Assembly (NCBI GenBank): GCA_902728285.1
Contig: CACVBU010000904.1
Span: 372,001-436,000 of the forward strand
DNA: 64,000 bases
Reading direction: 5' to 3'
DNA from: Clytia hemisphaerica
Lineage: Eukaryota; Cnidaria; Hydrozoa; Leptothecata; Clytiidae
The notes beneath the pieces are model-generated. The model saw only the letters and a program-made list of their open reading frames with translations, did no database searches and was not told the origin of the DNA. A program made the translations under genes and the position numbers. Shown one piece after another: positions 23,229 through 35,926 of the stretch. How positions within the stretch are numbered: the first letter of the stretch is position 1; each line of letters begins with the position of its first letter.

Positions 23229-23628
23229 TAGAACTTTTTTCAAAGAGGCCACCCTGTGGAATAATTACCGTAAGTTGGTCTAATCTCGACATCCGTCTTC
23301 TAATTTCGACACCCTTCTTTAGAGATAGGAATAATATGAAAGTCGGAATTGGTGATTGAAAGAAGATTTATCCTCCCTTACCAGTAAGCAAATAAAATAA
23401 TTTCGACCTTTTTTTAATTTTTCAGCTCTAGAAAAGGGTGTCGAATTTAGAGGAGGGATGTCGACATTAGACCAAGTTACGGTATGTAGTCCAGCAGAAA
23501 AACAATGATAAAACTATGCATAATTATTACAATATGCATGATACAGTAATTATGCATGGCTCTATCATTGTTTTTATGGCTGGACTACATAATTATTCAA
23601 CAGGACGTCCTCTTTGAAAAAAGGTCTA
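23229..23628. mobile_element. Outer MITE, split by an inner element
   Basis: The left arm (TAGAACTTTTTTCAAAGAGG, then AATAATTA) is interrupted at the TA at 23266 and resumes at 23485 with TGTAGTCCAGCAG. The right arm, read in complement, runs without a break through GAATAATTATGTAGTCCAGC. The right arm therefore shows the uninterrupted original, and the left arm carries an insertion. After removing the insert it is a fold-back of about 183 bp with arms of some 75 bp. Confidence 0.85.
23268..23482. mobile_element. Inner MITE, 215 bp, TA target duplication
   Basis: Starts CCGTAAGTTGGTCTAATC and ends with the complement of CCGTAACTTGGTCTAATG; the arms continue through TCGACATCC and TCGACACCC. 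TA stands on both sides (23266-23267 and 23483-23484). A TA duplication and short TIR fit a Tc1/mariner-type non-autonomous element. Confidence 0.85.
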
Positions 23629-23639
23629 TTCAGCTTTGC

Positions 23640-26235
23640 ACTTCTTTAAAGTTAATAGAATTTCAAAATACAGCAGTCTTTGGGTTTGGGTGTGGTATTG
23701 TAATTTTCTAAGTGAGGTGAATCTATTTTAAAGAATACAAAAAAGTTTGTCTACATTCATTTAACTTTACATGCATGTTCAACTTTTTTGTGCATTACCG
23801 GTAATTCAAGTGCTTATACTAATTACTCTATCACAATAATGACTGGTTACTGAGGGCTGTACTGATTAATATTGTCCGAGGTCAAGTAACGACCGAGCTT
23901 GCAAGGTTGTTGTCTTGTCCGTTGACCGAGGGAAACATTCTCAGTAAAGCCCAACACTGCATGAAATATATGTCTTTCCAGTTTCTTGTCCTTGAAAACT
24001 TAATGTTTTCGAACGTACGATTGCGGAAATATCGATTTTTCCTTACAGTTTTAAGAAAAGATTCTTTTTCTTTAAGTTCTTGAAAAAAGATAATCTTTAA
24101 ATATTTCTTGCTTCGAAAAGGTGGATAATTTCTTTCGTCGTTTTTCATTAAAAAGGAAATCTTTCATGTTTCCAGATTGACTATCTTTTCTTCGTTTGTA
24201 TTTCAAGAAAATATAAAGTTTTCGTCTTGAAATTTAAACGAAAATATTTTTCATGAAAATATCAAATTTTCATGCCAAATTTATCGAAAATACAATCATC
24301 AAATACAATAAAAAAAGGTAATAATTTCGTTTTTTAAGAACATTATAATCTCTACGTCGGGATAAAAGTAAGGAGCAGATTTTCTTGCAGCTGATTTGGC
24401 AAAAGTAAAATAAATATTTCAATTTTATGGGAGCAAGATGAGAATGTGTTTTTTAGGATTGATCTCTTGATTGACAAGATTATTTTTTAATTAAAAAATT
24501 TTATATTGTCCAATGACCCCTGTGCCTGTTAGCGTGATGACAGGAAAAAGAAGAGGTGTCCTCTGTTGACCAAACTAGGTGCCGCTTTTCTTTTTCGCAC
24601 CTTAGAATTAGAAGTTTTAAGGCGAAAGGAGAAAGAAATGTCCTACATCTTTTACTTTGTTTCGTCTCCGCTTAGAAATTGCACTGTATAAACTTTCATC
24701 CCCATAGTGGGAGAAGCTCCACCGGGGCTGTAACACTGTGACAGGGGTGTAATTAGCTCTCTTTGTACTCTATGATTTACAGATTTTTCAAATTCTAGAT
24801 TTTTCTTTTAAATCTTTAATTTTGACAATTAAGTCAGATCAACAACTGTTGAAAGTGCAAACCACACTTCGCGCAACCTCAGCATTATTTGCATTATTTG
24901 CAGGCCAATTTTGTAAAATTTGTATCACTACTTTTAAAGAAACTCAATACATCCCTGTCTCACAGCCCCTGTGGAACTTTTTCCCACATGGAACCACAAC
25001 CCACTGGAAAATTTAGCAAAAACTTCATCCTCTGATGAAAAATACCCTATCATTTCAGCCCCACTGGGAAATTGACTTTGAATTCATCCCCATATAAAAA
25101 TTATATTTAAGAAATTGCGTTCAAAACCATCCCACTATATTTTTGAACTCAAAAAGTATATAAATTCTATCCCCATTGGGATTTTGAAAGAATTGTTTAT
25201 CCAGCGGCGGGTCTTGACACAGGGGTGTCTCAATGGAGTTGAGTAAATAGTTGTGTATGAAGATTCCCTCTTCAATTACTTATTGATTTTAATGCATTGT
25301 ATGCAAAATTGTTTTTTTGATTTTATACGCATTAACATAAAATTATTAACTCATTAATTCATTATTAACATAAAAGTTTTAGGTGAGGCTATAGCTGAAA
25401 ATTCGCCTGAATTTATTCTTGGAAATATTTAATCTTTACAAAAATACCGGTAAAATCTATTCATCGATACGTTTACTCGTGTTAGTTTAAAAGTTTAAAA
25501 TATTTTCTATACATTTTGTCAATCTACTAAAAAAGCTTTACAAATCCTCCCCTTCTTGGCTTTGAAGCATTGTGCTTTAGCATCTTCACCAGATTTTCTA
25601 CAACTAGACTAATTGGAGATGTTTAGAAACGATTTTTGTTTTAAGGGCTGGAAACTGGATATGCTCAAATTAATCTTCTTCAAATTCATTATACATGACT
25701 TAAAGCTTTCATTTCATTCCATTTTGAGATTATTTTTAAAATTTTGTGTTTTTGTAAAACTTGCAAAACTTTTCAAAATCTTTCAAAGATCTTTTATTTA
25801 AGTCTTAATCTCGATTTACTTCATTATAGTTGACAAATGTAATGCGAGGCAATTTTTACTCCTTATATATTTGAATCAAATGCAAGGGTGTTTTGTAGAA
25901 GGAAAGAAGAACAATTTATTTGAGGCATTCTTTCATAAAATGAAAATAGTATAATCCTTCGACAGCTACCTTTGTTTCGTTTGAGTTTTTTGAATGTATA
26001 GCGATTCACTGTTTTGGGCCTCGCAGCGTTTGTGACGCTTTGCTTACGGCTAGTAGGTTGCATTTAAGCCTGTATTTTACATTATAGATGGCATAAAATT
26101 TTTGGATGTATTAGATATTTTGCAAATCAGCCAAAATTAATTTTTATGGTCAGTGAGTTTGACGAGTTTTACATACAGAACGAATCAGGAATGTATATAA
26201 AAAGAAAACAATTTGATTTTGATATTTCATGAATA
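23640..26235. other. No gene recognised; old repeat traces
   Basis: AT-rich. 24680-25230 has repeated CCCCA(C/T)(T/A)GGGA motifs and facing ACAGGGGTGT ends (about 24740 and 25225), probably an old element. 23990-24300 resembles the sequence around 11570-11740 in its AAAGAT / TTTTCG words. No supported gene. Confidence 0.4.
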
Positions 26236-26464
26236 CACGTTTTTTTATAAGAACATCCAAAATTTTTGCCTTCGGAAATAAGCCTAAAAAGTGTGCTTAA
26301 CATGTTCTTATCCCCCCCCCATTTTATGAGTATTTATGGCCATTTTCGTAAGAAATCGGGTGTTTTTGAGTTCCCAAAGCCTTGAAATATTCTTAACTTG
26401 TTCTTAACATTTTGGCCTTTTAAGCCTTATGTTCTTATATAGTTTGTTTTTATAAAAAAACGTG
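26236..26464. mobile_element. TA-flanked MITE, 229 bp
   Basis: CACGTTTTTTTATAAGAAC at the left faces AAAAAAACGTG at the right, with ATGTTCTTATA inside it. TA lies on both sides (26234-26235, 26465-26466). The interior has a C run at about 26313. Non-coding. Confidence 0.75.
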
Positions 26465-26469
26465 TAGTA

Positions 26470-28068
26470 TTAAGCTTTTGCGTTAACTAATTCTCGTAAA
26501 ATTGGGGCAGTGGTGTGTACGAAGAGCTCCTAAAAACAGTTCAATTAATTAAACTTGTTAAAATTAAACTCGAATGCTTTAACTTGATGGAAGAAAAGAA
26601 CGATTCGTAGTTTCTCTTTTTTGGCGATATTTCAAAGGCTGAAAAATTTGTTCGGCGGTTTCATCAAAAAATTACAATTAACTGTTTGAACTGAACAACA
26701 CCATTCCCTTTGGGACCCTGTGTTAACACATTTATAATTGTGGAGAAATTACGATATTTTCAATTGCAGTCCAATTAAGTCTCTTATAGAAAAATGTTGA
26801 TAAAGAGATTTTAATTGGCAGAAATTAAAAGAGGGAAAGAAATTTGATTTGTCACGAAATCTTGTAATATGCTTTCACACGAACTTTACAGTGAAACAAG
26901 TAAAGACTTGGCGATGAATATGCGTCAATAATGCTAAAGAGGCCATGCAATGATCATGTAAGTACTCACTCGTTCAAGTTATTTTTGAAATAACCTGTCT
27001 AAAACGCGTAATTTCTTTCTTGCTATTATGTTTTTTTGTAATCTTCAAGTCATTTTGGATTTTTACTAGTTATTTTCAATTTAAAGTTCAATTCAATTTT
27101 CAATAAAAATAAATGGACAATTAATCTGTTTGATAATCCTGTTTAAAAAGTAGAGTATAATTTTTATCATTTTCTCTCTACAGAAAGTCGAAAAACGTAT
27201 CGCGAGCTCGGCGGTGGGAGCCGAAACATCAATTCTGTGCAATGTCAAAGACGTGTGGAGAAAACTTATCACAAAATGAACATCGTCTCATCAGAAGACC
27301 AAGAAATAAATGGTATTAAGAAAAAGAAGTAAAGATGATTGTTCGACAACACAACAAAAGAAACATCTTCAATGCTTCAATGAACGAAGAATCGGAGAAC
27401 CCTCGGGAAAAGAGGAACGATATACAACTGAAGGAGTAATTGTTGTACTTCTTTTATTAATTAGTTCATCATTTTTTATACCAATACAATTTCTTGAACC
27501 GTAACCTAAATCTTATTTCTTAAATTCGAAAAATGCTTTACAATGTCAAATTTTGTCAGAAATATCCCCCAACCCTATAAGCTCCTTCTATACCATATCA
27601 ATTATTGCCATTGTTTTAAAAATTATATATCATGATTTATTATCTTACATTATCTTATTAATTTATGTCATTTTATGTAAATAAGGCATACTTTAGATTT
27701 TTAGCACAAGAATTATGAGTACATAGATATTAATATGATTTTTTTAATATTGACTTTAATTTTAAAGAAGAAAATCATCCAAGAATATTTAATAATTCAA
27801 TATCTTATCGAATTTAATCTCGCGTCTAATTGTCGCTACAGTAACCAGAAATTTAATGTTTCCATATTAGAAGTTTTTTACCTTTTCAATGTTATGAAAT
27901 GAAGCGGATCAAGTATTTTTTTAAGCTAGAATATATATTCCCAATAACGAAACGTTGGTTATTTCTGGTCTAGACATCTGCATCTTTTCGAAAATGCGTA
28001 AATAATAAATTGTTAATCTTTCCTTTCATTAAAAGAATTTCGTTATTTTTTTTACAAAAAAGGTTCGT
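26470..28068. other. No firm gene; one possible exon at 27184-27317
   Basis: AT-rich. A pyrimidine tract plus AG at 27183 precedes a GC-richer block (27184-27317) that is open in the phase left by the donor at 22455. Codon content is plausible but no domain is visible. The rest shows nothing. Confidence 0.3.
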
Positions 28069-28336
28069 CTTTTCTCAATTTTGAATTTAAAATTTCCATG
28101 GACAAGAAAACAAGTAAAAGTGAATCTTCACTGCGTGGAGAAAGTCTTATATTTTCACTTCAGAGAAAAGTAGTACTTTTCGTGGCTAAAAATGTAATCA
28201 TTTTGTACATCGAAAAGTTAATTATGTCGATATTTAGAAAATTTAAGCTTTTCGAGAAATAGTGAAGATTCACTGTTACTTGTTTTCGCACAGAAGAAAA
28301 TTCAATGTTTTCAAAACAAGAAAATTGAGAGAAAAG
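28069..28336. mobile_element. Fold-back element, 268 bp
   Basis: The outer words CTTTTCTCAATTTT / AAAATTGAGAGAAAAG face each other, as do the inner ACAAGTAAAAGTGAATCTTC and its near complement at 28260-28283. AT-rich, non-coding. Confidence 0.6.
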
Positions 28337-28710
28337 TTAACTTTTCGTCATATATCTTGCGTTAGAGAAGACAACTTTTCATGCAGTGCAAAAAAACTGG
28401 TTATTATTGTATTTGTTAACCGTTTCCTTGAGCTTCAGTTGATTTTTCAAGCTTGATAAAAAAAATAGCAAAAAAACAAAATTAAAGATTAAAAATTGTT
28501 TTAATTTCTGACGTCAAAAAAGAAAAAGAAAGATGAATTGATGTAAACGCAGTGCTCATTTTCTTTGGAAAAACTGACTTCCCAACCAATTTTCTTAACA
28601 ACAGGCAACTTCCTGCTATGTAGGTCCGTCTTCGTGCAAAAAGAACCAATTGCATTGTGCAAAAAGCTGGATAGCCCTCTTCAAAAAAGTAACTGGTTAA
28701 CAAAAAGGGA

Positions 28711-28987
28711 TAATCAGATAGTTTTTGATATTTTGCCTACATATACCTTCTATAGTCCGGAGAAAAATCTGCATATTTTTTGACCCAATTTTTCTCCAAT
28801 GCGAGATACTTGATTTTGAAATTTTGTAAAAATAAGTCTTTTAAATTTCTATTGTTTTCAAGCAAAGGTTAAAAATTGCAACATCAAATATCTCCACTTT
28901 GGAGAAAAATTGGGTCAAAAAGATTTGGAGGTTTTTATCAAGACCATAGAAAGAACCTGTAGGTAAAATATAAAAAATTATCTGATT
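28711..28987. mobile_element. Fold-back element, 277 bp, arms ~90 bp
   Basis: The left arm TAATCAGATAGTTTTTGATA and GACCCAATTTTTCTCCA is mirrored on the right (TGGAGAAAAATTGGGTC, then TTATCTGATT). Several mismatches indicate age. Confidence 0.7.
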
Positions 28988-29045
28988 GTTAATTACCCAA
29001 ACTTGAGATAAAAGATTCAAGCTTCAATTAATGAAATAGCTATTA

Positions 29046-29215
29046 TTTTGATGTTCCAAATAGACCTTTGCAAGACAAGATGACATTAATTAGTTCAGCA
29101 TAAAAACAAGAACAGAGGCATGTATAATTATGCAGCATGATGATTATATACATAACTTTGTTATGGCTTTTATGTTGAACTAATTAATGTCAAAGACCTA
29201 TTTGGAACATCAAAA
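29046..29215. mobile_element. Fold-back element, 170 bp
   Basis: TTTTGATGTTCCAAATAGAC at the left is matched by GTTTGGAACATCAAAA-type sequence at the right. The arms continue through TTAATTAGTTCA / TGAACTAATTAA. TAGACCTTTG near the ends resembles the outer MITE at 23229. Confidence 0.7.
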
Positions 29216-29786
29216 TGCCATTGCGTCTTGCAAAAGGTTATAGTCATTGATCAGAAGAAGTATCAATTGCATCAAGAGTGAGTTCACTATTTATCATAAA
29301 TCAATTTTCTATTCTAGATGGACCAATCACTATCCCCTTAGTGTATTTGATAAATTATTTTCTCAAATTTAGATCCTATCAAGACTTGATAATCTAAAAT
29401 TTTTACATTTAGAAAATTGTCAGTAAACCTTTAAAAAGCCTTCCCAAAATATCAAATATTATATTAGAGCAGATAAGCAGTCTGATTTGGAGGTACCTCT
29501 CTTTTATTTCCCTTTTAGCTAAATTTCCTGAAAATTTTTGCACACTGATATAAAGCTTTCCAATAATATCAGCAGAGCACAATATGAGCTTTGTCTGCAG
29601 AAAGCAGAATGCAATGAAGCATACTGACTACTGTGAAGTCGGGTAACTTGCATCAGTGGAGGCTAACATGCATAGCATAGGGCTTAACTTAATTTTGCGG
29701 ATAATTTATTTTGGAAATAATTACAGCTGTTCTGAAACCTTGTAAAGACCTTCTTAGACCAGAAAAACATATCTTCCCTCACAAGA

Positions 29787-29972
29787 GGCTGTTTATATGG
29801 AGCCTGGCTGGGTCGTCGACCGCCATCTGAGGTGGCATGGATCTTGGAACATCACGTCAAAGTTTTTGATGAATCAAATGGCTAAAAGTAGATCACGTGA
29901 TGTTAGAAAAACCATCCCATTACATCCCACCTAGCTGGGCCAGCCAGCCAGTCCAACTCCATATGAACAGCC
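29787..29972. mobile_element. MITE, 186 bp
   Basis: A 16-bp inverted repeat GGCTGTT(T/C)ATATGGAG lies at both ends. The interior has paired CTGGCTGGG / CCAGCCAGCC motifs and two CACGTGAT words. No coding sequence. Confidence 0.65.
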
Positions 29973-29979
29973 CTTAAGT

Positions 29980-30900
29980 GGTAAGGGGTAAATCATATAG
30001 TGAGTCTGGACCATTTTATTATAAACACCAGACCAGCAAAATATGTACGACATATGAGCTCCCCGTGTAAAAATCCCAGCCCATCAGACCTCTCTACTGA
30101 ATTATTACCAACCATCCAGCTGCAATTTTTCAAATTTGAGAGAAATTTTTAAAAAATCTCATACATTCTTCATACCTTATACATGAATTTCATAGGGCAA
30201 CTGTCATGCCTGTGTCAATGATGTAACAGTTTTGATGTGGAGAAAGCACTGCACGGCTTTGCTATTTGTCTCTTTGGGCGGTGCACGGCCGGCGCCCCAA
30301 TTTATTGTTTATGGACAGTATTTTTATATCAAAACCCTATTTATCATCAACTTTAGTCATTGTAATTGATAAAGGAATAAGTTAGACTGTAAAATTATAC
30401 CTTAATCATGAAAGGGTAGTCATGTGTTCACTTTGTTTGTCCAGCAAAAATGGTTCTTTTGACCCGGAAAGTATGCTTGATTCATCGCCTGAAAAACTCT
30501 TGAAAAAAAATGTTAGTGTTACAAATTATATATGGTTGGAAAGCCAAAAGAATATTCTTTAATGTAAACTCCATCAAAATATTTAGAATATTCTAGATCT
30601 TAGGTTCTTGAGCTCCAAAAGCAGCGGATTTTTCAAAACAAAACTTCAAAGGTATGTTGGGTGTTGTCTCTTCCTCAATTCTTCGAAGGTCCAGAAAGTT
30701 GTATATGAAAATAATCCTTGGTCATTTGTCTTGAAAATAAGCCCGGAGTGAATACTCTGCACAGAGTATATCTAAAGTTATAGAGAGTTAAACCACACCA
30801 TGTAAACAAATTCTTGACCTCTCGCCGGCTCGAAAAATGTCAAAAACAACATTCGATTTTTGACGCATGCGCAAATTGACTTTCGTTTTGAGCGCCCGCG
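29980..30900. other. No gene recognised
   Basis: Mixed AT-rich sequence with a GC patch (GCACGGCCGGCGCCCC) at about 30284. No supported coding region or clear element ends. Confidence 0.4.
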
Positions 30901-30907
30901 TTAACAG

Positions 30908-31186
30908 CCTTGGAAGGAGGCTAAAAAGGAAAAGAAGGAGGCTGAAAAGGAAAAGAAGGAGACTGAGAAGGAAAGAAAAAAGGCTGAGAAAGAAAAGAAG
31001 AAAGTTGAAATTGAAACAAGAAGCCCGTTAGGCGTGAAGGCCCAGCAAAAGCAAAATTTTCGCAATTTTCGCGAATTTCGGGATTTCCAAAAATTCCAAA
31101 ATATGTTTAACAAGATTTCAAATTTCCCCCAGGAAAGGGATGGCCAAAGGATTTCAAATTTTACTGCGTCGAGCAAAACAAAATGA
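30908..31186 (+). CDS. Possible K/E-rich coding segment (coiled coil), 92 aa
   Basis: The frame is open after an AG at 30907 and runs to a TGA at 31186. It starts with repeated (K)EAEKEKKE units, i.e. a charged coiled coil of about 35 residues, then QKQNFRNFREFRDF and a polar end. It may be an internal exon of a transposon-linked protein; a second K/E-rich block lies at 32840-32950 before the transposase remnant. Low-complexity sequence makes this weak. Confidence 0.25.
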   Translation, partial: PWKEAKKEKKEAEKEKKETEKERKKAEKEKKKVEIETRSPLGVKAQQKQNFRNFREFRDFQKFQNMFNKISNFPQERDGQRISNFTASSKTK

Positions 31187-31439
31187 AAAATAAGTCGACA
31201 AGGATGATTCTCCCTTTCTTCATTTCTTAGAACAGGGAAGTGAAAAAATAAACGAAACAATGTAGTCAATCAAAAATGAATTGAATGTTGAAAGCTCGAA
31301 ACTTCCTACCCGAAGGTAAACAATCAAATTCAAAATATCATTAAATTCAACTTCCATAAGAAACAACATCAAAAAATGTAAAAATGGTGCCACATCGATT
31401 TATTGAGCTTCTTCGTTGTATTGTCTTTGTTCATCTTCT

Positions 31440-31990
31440 CCCTCTTTCCTCCATTAAGGTCAATTCGACTTGAAAACAATTATGTGAGTCGAGTTTGAAT
31501 AATCCAAGCCATCGACCGTTAAATGTGACAGCTCCAGAAATGAACATTTCATTTAATGTGTAGCATCATGAAAAAAGTTCCAATCTTGTTCAAATTTACG
31601 CATGAGCTGCATTTTAGTCTCCATTTACCATGTCCATATTCCATTTAAAATTAATATTTGAAATAATTCTGCGTCGAGTTTGAAAAATCAAGCCACCAAT
31701 TTGTTAAACGAGACAGATCTAGAAATAACCATTTTCACACGTAGCATCCTTGAAAAAGTTCCAATCTTGTTCTAATTTACACATGAACTCCACCTTAGTG
31801 TCCGTCAGCAAATTCCAGAATCAGTTTACTTGAAATGATTCTGTGTCGAGTTTGAAAATCATGCTACGACTACGTCCTAGCCACGTCCCATTGTTATAAC
31901 AGCGACAGATCCAGAAGTAACCTTGTGTAGCATCAAGAAATATGTTCCAATCTTATTCAAATTTACACATGAGCTGCATTTATGTTTATC
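31440..31990. repeat. Three tandem copies of a ~183-bp unit
   Basis: TAGCATC followed by AAAAGTTCCAATCTTGTT-type sequence recurs at about 31561, 31742 and 31928. Each is preceded by GTCGAGTTTGAA and CAGATC(C/T)AGAAGTAA-like words and followed by CATGAGCTGCAT(T). Copies are 15-25% diverged by eye. Confidence 0.7.
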
Positions 31991-32962
31991 GACCGCCGGA
32001 GGCGGTTTCTTTCATAGTGGTACGCTAATCTCGTTTTGCCTTGGCTCATTACTTTGTCTGCCATTTACTTTCTGTTTTTTTAACTAGATTACCCAGGTGT
32101 TTCTCTTTTTTTTCCCTGAATGTCTTTTATTCGGAATTGAATAATCGAGACATGAAAAATGACTATATTGTATATTGTAATCTGTTTTCAATGAATAATC
32201 TAAAATGTGCTGGAGATGACATGTAGGCGTTAATAATGTGCGCGCACTCTTTCGCGAGCGTGATGCGTGATGAAAGGCGGTCGTTTCAGTGTGGTTTAGA
32301 TCCACACTGTGACCTAGTTTATTTTTATATTAGAAGCCATTATTTCCTAAAAATAAAGTCTTTTTGAAAACAAGAAACTAAAAATGAAAGTGATTTAAGG
32401 TAGAATTTTCACTCAGAAAGCTTTATGAAAACTATAACATATGACAGAATGTTGAAAAAGTTTACAAAGAAAAATCACTACAAAGTTTCTTTGGTTTGAA
32501 AGTCTCTTGACCACTAAAGCAAAGGTAATGTTCAAGGAAGTATGAATCAACACATGAAATCAATCTCCCCGCTTCAACCGCCATCTTGTTTTGTTTTGAA
32601 AACGTTTGTTGTTTAAGGAGCGCGGAATCAGAAAATATATATTTTTTAGCCAGTACCCGACTTTCGCAAGGTTTTCCCTGTCCAGACGACAAAAAGTGTG
32701 TTACTGGTATTAAGCGCCGTTTCTACCAAAACGGACAGACAGAAGGAAACACGGACAAAAAAATAGTGACACTCTCTTTAAAGGCCCACTCGCTAGCGCT
32801 GGGCCAAAAAGGAAGAATGAAAAACTGAAGGAGAAAGAGGAAAAGCAAAGAAACAAGATGGAAAAAGATCGAAAGAAAGAAGAAAAGCAAAAAGAGAGTG
32901 TGGCAAAGCAAAAAGAAAAAACCAGAAGAAAAAACAGCACTGAAAAATAAAGAAGCCGCCTT

Positions 32963-35926
32963 CATGGACAATTTTTTATCTTCAGGCACCTGAGCAGGGT
33001 CCGGTCCATTTTGAAACAATCTCAAATCACTCAACCTCATCAAATGATTCAACCTCATCAAATAATTCAACCTCGGGGACAGCTGTTAGATCCCCAACAC
33101 TGGATCCCCAACGCCAGACACAAATTTCCACCTCACCATGCCGCTCACCATTAGCCTCAAATTTCTCAACAATCCCCGCTATCACTTTCACCGATTGAAG
33201 ACCCATACACAATCGTAGATGAGAATGATTATACCACACAAGAAAACATTAATGATAGTTTTATGACAGAAGTATCTTCCCTCTTATCAGATACTTCCCT
33301 TGTGTCGAGAGAGCACCTCCAATCATCTGGAGTCAAGAAACGCCCTACCAAAGGAGGAAAGGCTCACAAGGCCTGTCACTTAGAAAAGTTGAATCAATCG
33401 CCAGCACAGTCACCAGCAAAGTCAACACTCTTTCGTAATCGTTATTCATTGAGTCCGCGCAAACAAATGAGTCCTCGCAAATCACCAGCAAAGTCGAAAC
33501 TTATTCGTAATCGTTATTCACTGAGTCCTCGCAAACCAACAAGTGCCCATAATAGTCAAAGCAAGCCAAAATCAAGATATGCCGTCAAAAAAGCATGTGA
33601 GGCATGCTTGGACAAGACTGGTCTCCTCACAGAGAAGAACTCTCAAATACACGCGCTTGAAGCAGAGGTTGAAAGGTTGCAATCCATAGACAATGGCAAC
33701 TTCATCGGTGAGTTGTATTAACAAATTTTGAGTTTTGATTTTTTAAATGTCATTTTTCTTTCATGTTTGCAATCTAATCTTTGAAAAAGGGTGCTCCCAA
33801 ACAAAAATAGCCTAATTTCAATAATCCGGTCATTACAATTACGATACCGGTATTTTACTATAATTTTGACGGTATTACAGTAATTTTTGAAAAAATGAAC
33901 GGACTTTTACGGTAATTCGAGACGTCGTACTCCCCCACCTTAATCAAAAAGTTTCAAACTAATGTTATTCTTCCTTCTATCATTATTTCCAGAAGATCCA
34001 GAGCCAATAGCTGGTCTGGTTCCAGTGAGGAATTCATATAATGATTTCCCGTGGATTAGTTTTCATGAATTAAGGGTTTTCAAAATTTTTGCGTGGATTA
34101 AATTTCGCGAAAATGGCCAAAATTCCCGAAAAACGCAATTTATCCACTTAAGGTATCATAGATGGGTGATGAGAAAATAATTTGTAAATAACCGTACACA
34201 AACATATGACACAAAGTTTAAATTTTATATTTCTCAGGTGAATTCATCTTTGATCCTAGAAACGCGTTAGCAGAGATCAAATCATTGAAGGACGATGGTG
34301 GAAATATGATCCAATGGGCCCATATTCAAACCCTTCAGAAAATCCAACACGAGAAAGGTTGAAATTTGCTAACAAGTTATCTGCGGGGCATGTAAAATAT
34401 TACAGGCACAATCAGCAGTTCAGTTGCTGAAGCTCTTGAATTCTTAATGAATGGTGGCCATCCTGACCTTAAAGATGCAAATGGCACCATCCTGTTTTTT
34501 TAAGTGTAATAAACCGAATTTTCGACTTGCTAAATTCAAGAAGTGTCTTTTGTAAAGGGTACAAGAGACCCCTATATGTTTAGCTGATCGAAATCGCTGG
34601 ACATCCACCATCGAGAAAACAATCACATATTTGAAAGATTTGATAGAAAAATAAATTCCTTATATCCAATTTTAGTGTTTCTTTGATTACACCAGTGAAC
34701 TATGATTTTGATTATTTGACAAGATAACTTTTATTATTCTATTTCCAAGATTATCAAAGGAACACTTAAATTATGATAAACATGATTTTTTTTCAAGGTT
34801 TGAAATCACTGGATGGGGTTAATCTCTTGTTTCATGGTAGGAGGACATTCATTGTTGGTTTGACTGTCTGTTCTCAGAGCATCATCCAGATTTCTGACAG
34901 ATTATTGACACGACAAAACGATTCCTTCAAGTACATCCTAACGTATAAAATGTCGAATTACACAAATTTCCAAGATGAGGGCTGTGGTTCGATCTTTTCC
35001 CTGAAATGGAGCAAACGAAACAGTCCAATTAATGATTCTACACCCGAAAATGAAGAAGAGCTAAGAGCTCGATTTCAACTTGTTACATTTAAAAATCAAG
35101 AAACTAACTGACACATGCTTGAAACAGCAGGTATTAGTAATAAAAGTTTCTCCATACATTTCTAAACTAAAAATCAATAACAAGCTTTACTTTATATATA
35201 CTTACAACACATGTTAGATCTTGCAGCCATTTACCAAAGACAACAGCTCTTTGGGTTAATCTATTAAATACAAAAAAAGAAGACCATGAGAAATTAATGG
35301 TAATAAATCTAATTTATGTTACTTTTCAGCTATTTGCAGATGTTGACAAAGATCTCGTAGCAGCAGTTGAATTTAGCAATTACAAAGAGGCCATCCTTAG
35401 ATACATTGATGGATGCATTGTACGTAAGATGTCTCAGACAATTACCTGTTGGTCATGCTTTGAGTCATTAAGGTGCAATGACCATGCAATACGTCATGAT
35501 CACAATTATGGGTACTCGTACACTCACACAACGCGTACCATGAGTCTTTCGCTCATCTCATCAAAAGATCGTGGTGGCTTGATAACATTTTCATCGTCAG
35601 TTTTCAGTGTTGTGAAAATTGCTGAAAGGTATATTAAGGTTTCTCTATTAAATCCAAGAAAACTCAATAAAAAGACCTTAGCTAATTCAATCTTTATGGA
35701 AACGAGCAGCCAAAATTTGTTCTGTGATCTAATTCAACATGACATTCAAAACGAGGCAGCATCAGAAGACTTGCATTTCACACAGCTTATGAAAAAGATA
35801 ATTGATTATCACCTGAAAATCAGACTCCACTTTTATACATTACAATACAATAAAGACAAGCTTCATAAGGACACTATCGGTAAACGACAGCAAGTACAAA
35901 AACTCTTGACATTCCAAGGAATTTGA
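32963..35926 (+). pseudogene. P-element / THAP9-like transposase, frame-broken
   Basis: Plus-strand exons separated by AG/GT borders. 32984-33707 is serine-rich with two copies of SPAKSxLxRNRYSLSPRK and a coiled-coil end (IHALEAEVERLQ), with one frame change near 33165. Donor 33707 joins acceptor 34238 in phase (G|GT): EFIFDPRNALAEI, MIQWAHIQTLQKIQ, then ANKLSAGHV, SSSVAEALEFL, IFDLLNSRSVFCKGYKRPL. 34798 on: FHGRRTFIVGL, SFKYILTYKMS. 35330-35926: AILRYIDGCIVRKMSQ, LISSKDRGGLITFSS, KIIDYHLKIRLHFYTLQY. This motif series is that of P-element-type transposases as I know them from THAP9-like cnidarian proteins. At least four single-base shifts fall within 34355-34600 alone. No THAP zinc finger was found at the N-terminus. 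Role: cut-and-paste transposase, here dead. Confidence 0.75.

Noticed and set aside
32710..33070. Phenylalanine/serine-rich minus-strand frames that look like membrane proteins
   Set aside because: They are antisense shadows of a K/E-rich plus-strand stretch.
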